Source of the DNA: Hericium rajendrae
Taxonomy: Eukaryota; Basidiomycota; Agaricomycetes; Russulales; Hericiaceae
Assembly (NCBI GenBank): GCA_033439255.1
Contig: CM065881.1
Location: 1,116,001-1,180,000, forward strand
Reading direction: 5' to 3'
Length of the DNA: 64,000 bases
Program-made: the position numbers and the translations under genes
The notes under the pieces: generated by a model
Seen by the model: the letters and a program-made list of their open reading frames with translations, nothing else
What the model was told of the DNA's origin: nothing
The model's database searches: none
In this document: positions 55,490-64,000 of the stretch, in pieces
Numbering within the stretch: position 1 is the first letter of the stretch
How the letters are laid out: every line of letters begins with the position of its first letter

Positions 55490-57080
55490 TGGCAGCTCTC
55501 CCATCAGCGAATTGGGGAGGACAAGACATTATTATATATGGCAATACAAATACTGCGAGGTACACGAGCAGTACAAGGTTGATGAACATCCAGACATCGG
55601 GGAACATAGGTACTCTTTTGTATGCATACTGTCTCAGCCTTCTATTGTTGTGCAACGGGCATCAGGATTGTGATGATTGTCGGGAGATGTCTTCGAATGC
55701 CTGACTCTTGTGAACTTCAGCAACCTTACGAACTTTCTTCAGAATTGCACAGAATATACGCTTTCGGAAGCCTGATTTGATGATCCATGCCTCGCCATTT
55801 TTCTTCCCTTGCTCGTCACTGGGTTGCGGTACCGGTCACTGTTGTTCATGCCAGAATGAAAATACATAAAATCCGAATTTATTCAATGCATTGGTACATT
55901 ATGGTACAGAAATTCTAGACGACATTGCTTGCATGCAGAGTATAACCATTCAATACACGGCGCACTCCCCGTCCTTGTGCTGCCGAGTGACTAAGTAACC
56001 CTGCTGTCTCGCCAAAAGCTTGAGTACTGGCAGATTGACAACCCATAAGTGCTCTGAACTTCGTCCTAGAGAACTTCGATATTAGAACTGAGTATACAAA
56101 TGAATGTCAGAACTTACATATTGCATGGCACGATCTCGCACGCGCGAGCCTTGCCGGCTGAAGGAGAAGTCAGCTGTAAACACCACAGAGAAGGCGAACA
56201 CGAACCTGAATGCGGGTTGACATGGTAGGTCAAAGGGACAGAATTGAAACATACTGAGAACGGGAACATCGTCGTCTTAAATAACAATAGGGTCTTATGG
56301 TTGGGCCCGTCAAAGTTGAGCCACCGCGGGGTGCCCTGGTTCGTCATCAAGCGTCAATGCGCAAGACGCGTTGCCAGTGTCTCAGACTTATTGTTCCGGA
56401 AGAGATGCTGAGCATACCTCACTCTCGTGCGCTCGGGATCTTTCATACCATGGAATTTAATCGAATGCGGGCCCTTCACCACGCCGCCTGGAGTCCTTGG
56501 GGGTCGCCTGCAACATGCGAACTTCGTCTCAAGACGAGGCGTAAGATGGCGCCCTGCGTCGCGGACGGCATCTGAAAGTCACCATCCGAGGTACGCACAG
56601 CAATGATGTCGATGGGATGACGGGATTTTGCAAGCTGTATGCGACTCTGCAAGATAGGTTCGGAAAATGATAAGGAGTCTACATACAAAATCAACAAAAG
56701 AGTACCATTTAGACAGTAATCCTAACTGCGTACCTTTCGTAAGTTAAGCGGGATGACAAAGGGTTGACAACGTTTGGAAGGCCGATGTGAGCTGGTCAAC
56801 GCAGCGGGAGGACGAGGAACTCACCGGTCCGGGACAATTCCGATCTAATGAGCAGGGACCTGCTGTCTCACTGTACATTAGAAACAACAAAACCCTGTTA
56901 TAGTACTTACATGGATAGCGTCAGACTTCCGAAGGGTTTGCAAGGTAATAGCAGACTGACGATGGGTTGATCAACGGTGTGCAAGCCTTCGATTGGCCTT
57001 ACCTTGCCATATAAGGACCATAAAGCTTACCAAACATCACATGCGGAAAGCTGATCCTCCTCAATTCGCTGATGGCCCCT
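55490..57080. other. Sequence present only in unit 2
   Basis: About 1.55 kb with no counterpart in unit 1, where flanks join near 49185. Minus-strand pieces look weakly protein-like (FINLVLLVYLAVFVLPYII, a possible membrane segment near 55600; HPIDIIAVRTSDGDFQMPSA near 56600), separated by stops or possible introns, so it may be a decayed or unrecognised gene. No terminal repeats are evident at its ends, which favours a deletion in unit 1 over an insertion here. Confidence 0.4.
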
Positions 57081-57356
57081 TTCTCGCGCGCCGTCGCCCG
57101 TCGTCGTCCTCTGAGTCGCCGCCGCCGCCTTCTACATCCTTATCATCTTGACGTCTGCTGAGATAACATCTGTTCTTTGTCGTGCGCCTCTAAGATCTCA
57201 TTTTTGACATTGCTCTCCAATTTGACGGCGCACACGATCTGCCAAGTCGCTACTGCTTAAGTACTAACACGGGAGCGTCGCAGCCTAGCCTCTTGGCTTC
57301 ATATCACTATGCTCCGAATCCTTCGGGATCGGTGTTTTCACAATATTCGATCGAAG

Positions 57357-58699
57357 ATGACGAAAGCGCAATGCATCCTTTGCGTGCAGGACCAGTCCAT
57401 AGACGCGTTTCGGTCACTGCCATGCGGTGTGTACCAGTGCTAAAGTTCGTAGCGCCAGTCTACTCATGCTTGATCGACTAGGGAATACATATTGCGTGAC
57501 ATGCATAGAAACTTGGGTTCGACGTCGACCGCTGCAACAACAAGCCCTCTGCCCCACCTGCCGCGGCCCCTTCCTCGAAGCTGACCTCCGACGCGTCTTC
57601 CTCACGCTGCCAGGCTCGTACGGCGCCTCTCAGAACCCAGAAGGCTCTCCAGAACCTGAAAATGCGACAGTCGCGCTCAAACAGCAGACAAACTATGACA
57701 GTTTGAAGCAGATAGACCACAATACACTGTACGGGCCAGGCATGAAATCGGGAAGATTGCGAAGTACACAGATAACTTATTAGGGGAAACACAGGTGCGC
57801 ATCCTCTGTTTGAATCCAAGACATACCGGTATCAATGTTTTGCTCATGGCAAAGTGCAGAGTACGCTCTGGGCCGCGGTCGATGAGCTCAAGGACCGCAT
57901 CGCTCCTATGTTTGTCGAGAAAACCGAGCGGGAGAAGACCATCGCCACTTTGCAATCAACAAGATGATCTCAAAGTAAAAGTAGAGGAATATGGAAAGCT
58001 TAGCGAGACTCTGCGGGTGCGAGCCGGACAGCACCAGAAGCGCTGTACCGAACTTGAGACAGAGAATCACGAACTCAAGGGCCGCTTGGCAGAAATATCC
58101 GATGTTTCTATCTTGAGCTCGGAGAAGCTCACGGCCCTTGAAGATGAAAACAGAAGTCTTCGTCTGTAAGTAGAAGAACAGAAACAAAGGATAGGTTGTT
58201 AATTGCCTGCACATTCGCCAATCTGACCCGCATCCCGAGCAGGCGAACAAAGCCACTGCCAAGGCGACTGCGCTCAGCACAACGCCAGCTGGTCCTCTTC
58301 CACATCGACCCCGATCCAGACGACCTCGGCATCGGCTCCAGCCAGCCACGCCCTCGCGCGCCCTCAGCCGCAGACACCCTCCCAGGCTTTTCCTCGCCCG
58401 AGCCCGAAGACCTGCCCCCGCCGCCCCTGTTCCCCACGAAACCAAAATCAAAACCGCTCAGCGCGCGCACGCTGCAGAAGACGCGCTCGCACCCCACGGG
58501 GACGCACGACCCCGTGCCCAGCGCGCGCTTCCATTCCAACTGGACGCTCCCCGCCGCGCTCGCGGAGCCGCAGGGCCCGGCGCCGGCGCAACGCGAGTTC
58601 AAGCGCTCGGACTCGGGAGAGCTGCCGTTTCCGCTCGACGCGAACGGGCGGACGAAGGCTACTTTGCAGCGTAGGCCCAAGAAGAGGGTTGGGAGATGA
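57357..58699 (+). pseudogene. RING-finger coiled-coil gene, copy 2 (decayed)
   Basis: Aligns along its length with the gene at 49459. The RING histidine is Asn here (GNTYC in place of GHTYC, about 57480). There are indels in exon 2 near 57725 that shift the frame, two bases lost near 57960 bringing TGA at 57965-57967 into the coiled-coil frame, and about 175 bases missing near 58280 compared with copy 1. The 3' tail still reads as protein (QRQLVLFHIDPDPDD ... RPKKRVGR), showing recent decay. Confidence 0.85.
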
Positions 58700-58907
58700 G
58701 ATGGTACGTGGTTGTGGTGTTTTTTCCCGTCTCTTTCTATACCATGTATATGATACCATCGCCAAAGTTCGCGGCCACGATCAACGGAAACTGTAATTTA
58801 TACTTCTCATGCCCATGAAGTGCTCATGAGAACCATCGTCGCCCACCGTTTTATTTAATAGTTTAATAGACTGTATAGCGCTTTCTTTGCACGGAGCCCA
58901 TACAAGA

Positions 58908-60150
58908 TTACAAACAAAACGGCGTTATGGCAAGAATATTAAAGTACTAGAGATTCTTATCAGCCATGCATGCTCAAAGGCGAGGATCCAGGACTTACAA
59001 TCGTATGAGCCAAATCGATGCCCTGGCTCGGGACCGAAGCAGAGCAAGTCGGGTCCTCCCCGTCCGCCGCACACTGCTTCGTGTTCGCAGCGGACGGCGG
59101 ATCCGGGTTCTGCCAGTATTCGATGCCATGGTGCCGGTACCCCAATGACGTTGGGATAAGCGTCGGCACGCCATCGTTCGTATGCACCACCCGGAACGCG
59201 TTGGCGCCAAGCTGGTCGTTCACCCAGAAGGCGTAGGCGTCGTTGCCCGTGCGTGGCTGGCCGTAGGTGTACATCCGGATGGGGCTAGATGGCAGAGATC
59301 AGAAGCGGTGTGGGAGGGGAAAACGGGTGTGAACGTACGTGGAGGGGAAGTTTTGCTGTAAGGTGATGCCTGCAAGCGAGGAGAGCGCGCCGCCGAGGGA
59401 GTGGCCGGTCGTGACGATTGCGTAGTCTGGGTTGGAGGCGAGCTGTGATTGCACAATTGAGATAACGCTAGATGCAACTGAGTTCCAGCTGTATTATTAT
59501 AGAAGGTCATTCGCTGCTAAATGAGGATGAGCATACGAAAGTACTCACGCGCCGAGGAAGCCGGAATGGGCGCTGGTGCCGGCTGATATATCCTCAGTTC
59601 AATGCAAAGCTAGAAGATTCAACGCAGAAAATGTACCAGGAGGAGACGTTCCGGGCGAAGTAAAGTCTGTGAAGAGAACGTCCGCGTCCGTGAGGAAGTC
59701 GCCCCAGCTCGAGCTTCATGCGATGGAGTTCAGTCGGCTTCGTCCCCGATTCTACAGGGTAAACATACCTTCCGCGTAGCGCGACGACAATTTCCTTACG
59801 AGTATCATCTCGCGCGACAAAGCCTTGAGTATCCGTGACGGGATTGATAAACTGGGTTCATTGTCGACTACACTTCATATGAGATACGGGGCTCCCTTAC
59901 CTCTTCGATCAGTGTGTTGCCATTTGGGTGGGCACACAAGCTGCTATACGCGGAAGATGCGTATTGAAAGTACCATACGAGATCGTTGTACACATCTGCA
60001 TTTATGGATGTTAAATATGGGCACAGCTGGAAGCATGAAACGCATATGGAACTTAGGCTCACCGTCAGAGATGCCTCGCTTCACCGGCGTGGCGATAGCA
60101 ACCAAGGCAAATGCGCCGAGGACGGACAACAGAGACAAAAATCGGAGCAT
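58908..60150 (-). CDS. Secreted class 3 (alpha/beta hydrolase) lipase, copy 2, appears intact
   Basis: Starts MLRFLSLLSVLGAFALVAIA (60150), a clear signal peptide, then TPVKRGISD with a Lys-Arg site suited to Kex2-type processing. Exons continue DVYNDLVWYFQYASSAYS, FINPVTDTQGFVARDDTRKE and VVALRG, the nucleophile elbow GHSLGGALSS (serine near 59415), RMYTYGQPRTGNDAYAFWVN, and TNDGVPTLIPTSLGYRHHG with the likely catalytic Asp and His. The last short exon YFNILAITPFCL ends at 58908. Cysteines in CAADGEDPTCSAS suggest a disulfide. About 300 residues, the usual size for extracellular fungal triacylglycerol lipases or feruloyl-esterase-like relatives. Substrate is not decided by sequence. Confidence 0.85.
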
Positions 60151-61130
60151 GGTGGACACCACCGGCACGGGCAGTCTCGTCGAGGAGAGTGATTCGCCGA
60201 TGCAAGCCTGGACCGTGAGTCGGTGCATCCATACCTCACTGGCTTTTAACACTTTGAGTAGAAGCATAGTCGACAATATGGGCGTGATCCCATGAGCGAC
60301 CTAGCACATGGTTGACTGAGAACATCATACAAAGTCAAACGCAGGCGGCATCCTTGTCAAGATCCCGTGGACATGCCAACCAAGTGATGCCATGCGATTT
60401 TCCTGACGGAATGCCCTGGTGATTAACTTCGATTCTAGCATCCATCAGGTTTTCATCTCGGAGACGTCCAAATACAATTTGAGCCTATAGGTCACTGGCA
60501 GGGATCTGTTTTGTAACCGGTTATCACGAGGAAATTTGTTCTCGTGAGCGATGAGAGTACCAACATGTCAATGTCATGAGTTCAAGGGACCAAAGTCAGG
60601 CAGACGGTACCTTTTAAGTTCGCACATCTGACGTCCACGGTGAGTTCCCCCCGCATGTCTGCATGTCGGCTTGCCTAGAATGTGATTCGAAGCAATCCGG
60701 ATTTGTTGAGACCAGAGCATGTCGTGCGAGATATCACGGGGCCTCCCTAAAAGCTGCGACGTCCTCATGAGAGTGGAGCTGAAGAAAGCCTGCGAGTCTC
60801 CAGTGTCTTCCAAAGCCTACATATCATGATAAGTCTGTGTACGTGGCGGCATGGTTCTTATAGGTCCTTATGGCACCAGGCTGAAACCGATGAACTTCAA
60901 CTTGGGTCAGAAGCAAGAAAGGCCCGTGGGAACAACATACCTTTGCGGACCTCATCGCGGCCACGTGATGGAAGGTTTCGTTCGCGTCGCGTGCGTTAGT
61001 TTTGCCACTGCTCAACTTGTATACTCAGACTGTATCTCTGGTTCTCTGCACCGAAGGGTAAGCTATGAATCTATCCCATAGTTACATCTGATGATAATGT
61101 TATAGGTTCTACTGGACTCCAGGTGCAGCT
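60151..61130. other. Intergenic between lipase and coiled-coil gene, unit 2
   Basis: Divergent promoters for the two genes; matches 52413-53278. No separate gene seen. Confidence 0.5.
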
Positions 61131-64000
61131 ATGGCACAACCTCTACTCGAAACACCATCTCGAGTTTGGCGACGTATCGAGGCCAATGAAAGTGGCCATG
61201 ACATGCCATCTCTCCCTTCCCTGCCTGGGTTCGAGGATTCACAGGACCATACCACGACCTTAGAATCAGAAAAAAGTCGAGATTTTGATCCCAATCTGAG
61301 TGCCTCTGTGCCTTTACAATCCACACCCGCCGCTCTCTCTGCCGCACCCACCATTCGCCCTTCCTCCAGCACAGGCAGCACCGCCCGTTTCGCACATTCG
61401 ATCAACAGCAGACAGAGCCGTTCTGTATCTGGCTCTATCGCTCGCTCTTCTGCAAACTCGCTCAAGTTCTCGCAGCATTCGCAGGACGACATCAGTTTTG
61501 ACGACGTCAGCGCCATCCCAGCTTTACCCCAGGCTCCTCCTGAACATGATTCCATGGATGATTCTGATTTTGATGTGGACGAGTTTGGATCACCTAATGG
61601 TGCAAAGAGGCAGATGCAGGGCGAGTCACGGGAGGAGGATGACCTGTCGCTGACAGACGCGCTTCAATCGGTCAGTCGAACTAGCTCGCCGTATCCACCA
61701 GAAGAGACGGAAAACGACACGACGAGAAAGAAATTTTACGACTACTCTGTTAGTCTCAAATCCGAACCGAAGGTGCGTCCGAAAGGGACAGCATATAATG
61801 AATTACTGAAAATATTACTAGGCGTCTCCGTTTGGCAAACTGCGCAACGTCTCGTTTCGCAAGAACCTCCCGCGCGCTGACACGCGTACACCTTCACTAT
61901 CCCGCACTACTCCCTCGCCCACCTCGTCTGCCTCGCATTCAACGCCCCACAGCACTCACTCGTTCGGTCCCAACCGTTCTCGTACTGCTTCCCCTTTCAC
62001 GGCGCTCTCTGTTCCTCTTCCACCGTCAAATAATGGGTCACCTGCTCCGGAGTCGCCTCAAAACACACGGAGCCCTGCACCAGAATCAGGTAGCGATCGG
62101 GGCTCTCGAGACGCAAGCTCTGACGAGCACAAAGATGAGGAGGATACCAGCGACATGCAGCTGGATGTCACACTTCCAGACGTCAGTTTACCAGAGACCG
62201 ACATGCATGACGACGAAGCCCGCAGTAATCACAGCAGGACACCGTCTGGCTCGGATGCCGACGCCAACGATCAGCGCGAGCCTACATTCTCTTCTGAGGA
62301 AGCACCGACGCCTCCGTCCCGCCTCTCTGCAGTCCGTTCCCCTGCTTTGTCTGCAACACTCTCTTCCCCGACTCCATCGACATTATTCACGCCCACACCC
62401 GCATTCCAGCCACGACCTCGCGCGCGGTTCAACAGTCCATCCACGACGCCCATCACGGACTCCGCCCCCGCCGCGGCGCCAGCCGCAAACGTTCCATCCA
62501 CACCAGGAGCCTTCCAGCCAAACGCGGTAGACGAAGACGACCCGACCACGCCCTTCGCGCGCCGGCGATCCTTCCTCATGGACGTCATCAACTCAACCGC
62601 CCGCCCGCGCTACGCAAACCCCACTCCGCACCCGCACCGCATGGGCCTAGGGCACAGCACAATCCCCAGCATCGAAGAGACGCCTGCGCCCGAGAGCGAC
62701 GAAACCCAGCCGACCGACGAAACCGCGAGCCCCGCCGCGCCCCTGCAGGCCGCGTTCGCGGGACTGACGCCCGGCCCGCGCGCACGCCGCCGGCTGTCGC
62801 ACCCGCTCGCGCAGGCGTGGACAGCAGGCGCACCCGCCGAATCCGAGTCGGGCGACGCGCAGTCGGACGCGGGCTCGCAGTCGCCGTACGAGCGCGAGCG
62901 CGCATCGTTCGTCTCGACCGCGTCGTCGCACGACCTGACCGCGCACCCGCGCGCGAACGCGTCGTTCGACCCCGTGATGGGGCTCGGCGCGGGCGGGCAC
63001 GGCGTCGGGCGGTTCAATGCGGGGAAGCTGAACTCGTACCTGCATGGGCTCAATCGGAGGCTGCAGGAGGAGAACGAGACGCTTACAGTGCGGTGCGGGG
63101 GGCTGCAGCGGGAGAACGAGGAGTTGGTGGAGGAGGTGGGCACGTTGAGGGATGAGGTGAAAAAGGGCGGGAGGAGGTCTAGTGGCGGGAGACGGGTGAG
63201 CGATATTGGGAGCTCGTTGGGGAATGTCAGAGAGGATGTGGGCGGGGAGGGGTGGATGGAAGAGAAGGTGGCGATGGAAGAGGAGCTGGAGGCGCTGAGG
63301 GCCGAGTTGGAGCACTGTGTGAAGGAGAAAGAGGAGGCGGAGAGCAATCTGGACGAGGAGAAGGACGGCCGTGCGAAGGATCGGGAGAAGTGGAAGCAGA
63401 GGATGGGCGAGGTGGAACGCGGCGTCGAAGACATCGTGCGCAATCTGGAGAACAGGCTCGAAGCGGCCGATGCACGAGCCCAGGATGCAGAGACGCGCGC
63501 AGCCAGCTTCAAAGAGGTGGAGAAGATCCTGGCGGAGGTGGAAGGTGAAAGGGACTACGCTATCCAGAGAGCTGAGAAAGCGGAGAGGATGCTGGAGAAC
63601 GGGAAGGAACTTGGTGGAGAGCTGCGTGAGACCAACGAAAAGCTCGGGAAAGCAATGGGCGATCTCCGGAATGCCCTGTCACACATCAAGGATCTTGAAG
63701 AGGAAGCTCTGCATGCGGACGACCGTATCGGCGTCCTCGAGCAGCAATTGAAAGAGGAACGCGCCGTCACCAGGAAGCTCGAGGACGAGCTTGAGACTAA
63801 AGACAACGATCTCGCCGCTGCAGAGCAGCAGATCTCAGCCAGGGAAGAAGCCCTTCGCAAGGCGGAATCTGAGCTTCAGTCAACCAAGGCTTTCATCGCG
63901 GAGCTCGAGCAGGACGCCGAAGCCGCCGTCGAGCGCATCGAGAATACGGACCACGACCTGGCCATGGCGAACGAGCGAATCAATGCTCTTACCGCCGGCG
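61131..64000 (+). CDS. Large coiled-coil protein, partial (runs off right edge)
   Basis: Exon 1 (61131-61772, MAQPLLETPSRVW...) joins exon 2 (61822 onwards) in frame. The first 620 or so residues are Ser/Pro/Thr-rich and probably disordered, with many SP/TP sites (FTPTPAFQPRPRARFNSPS). From about 63020 a conserved-looking block (NAGKLNSYLHGLNRRLQEEN) opens a continuous heptad-rich coiled coil to the window edge. Architecture resembles fungal microtubule-organising or spindle-pole-body scaffolds of the centrosomin/Pcp1/ApsB kind, but I cannot confirm the motif. A long antisense frame (63512-62610) is a compositional shadow. Confidence 0.8.

Larger units (their letters stand above)
53483..61320. 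repeat. Tandem segmental duplication, unit 2
   Basis: Starts GGTTCAAACCTTCTCGCCACC directly after the truncated gene and repeats reductase, RING gene, lipase and coiled-coil gene start in the same order and strands as unit 1. It continues into the complete coiled-coil gene, so this is the end that keeps the native right flank. Confidence 0.93.

Noticed and set aside
62610-63512. 300-codon minus-strand frame
   Set aside because: It is antisense to the coiled-coil gene; Ser/Pro-rich composition follows from Glu/Gly/Ala codons on the other strand.
1-64000. CRISPR arrays, bacterial operons, rRNA genes
   Set aside because: None seen; introns and gene content are eukaryotic, and the regular repeats found are transposon subterminal or tandem duplications.

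Overview
The window is genomic DNA from a filamentous basidiomycete, most likely an Agaricomycete. Host genes are split by many 40-70 base GT-AG introns, and the transposon families (Plavaka, Tnp2/CACTA, chromodomain Ty3/Gypsy), a fungal TET/JBP oxygenase, a BTB protein and a secreted class 3 lipase all fit that group. I cannot place the genus. All calls rest on reading motifs and splice signals by eye.

1-31 kb is a stack of nested mobile elements. Two chromodomain Ty3/Gypsy elements sit in tandem and share the LTR at 2615-3040; the upstream one runs off the window. The downstream one (2615-24248) is split by two DNA transposons. The first, 3862-16277 (12.4 kb), carries a Plavaka-type transposase plus three cargo genes: a TET/JBP-type 2-oxoglutarate dioxygenase, an Ulp1-type cysteine protease with all catalytic residues in place, and an unrecognised charged protein. 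The second, 16984-20098 (3.1 kb), has no credible protein gene but has closely similar ends (CATCTG..., two-base target duplication). Downstream, an open frame cut by the Gypsy LTR (24249-25535) abuts a Tnp2/CACTA-like transposon (about 25523-31077) with its transposase and a small partner gene.

31-40.5 kb is gene-poor. It holds relics, a 0.2 kb dispersed repeat in two copies, a small conserved-looking gene with a decayed paralogue nearby, and a six-exon zinc-finger gene.

40.7-47 kb is ordinary host DNA: a RING-finger coiled-coil protein, the replication/cohesion factor Ctf8, a BTB-domain protein, and the ESCRT-II subunit Vps25.

47.1-64 kb is a tandem segmental duplication. Unit 1 (about 47133-53470) and unit 2 (about 53483-61320) each carry a zinc-independent NADP-dependent reductase, a RING/coiled-coil gene, a class 3 lipase and the 5' end of a large coiled-coil gene; only unit 2 continues into the full coiled-coil gene, which runs off the right edge. 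The copies have diverged: the RING gene looks whole in unit 1 and dead in unit 2, while the lipase looks whole in unit 2 and damaged in unit 1. The reductase appears intact in both.

The most interesting system is the cargo-bearing Plavaka element, which links a transposase, a DNA-base-oxidising enzyme and a SUMO/ubiquitin-like protease inside one pair of terminal inverted repeats, inserted in a retroelement whose LTRs are still about 98.6% identical.
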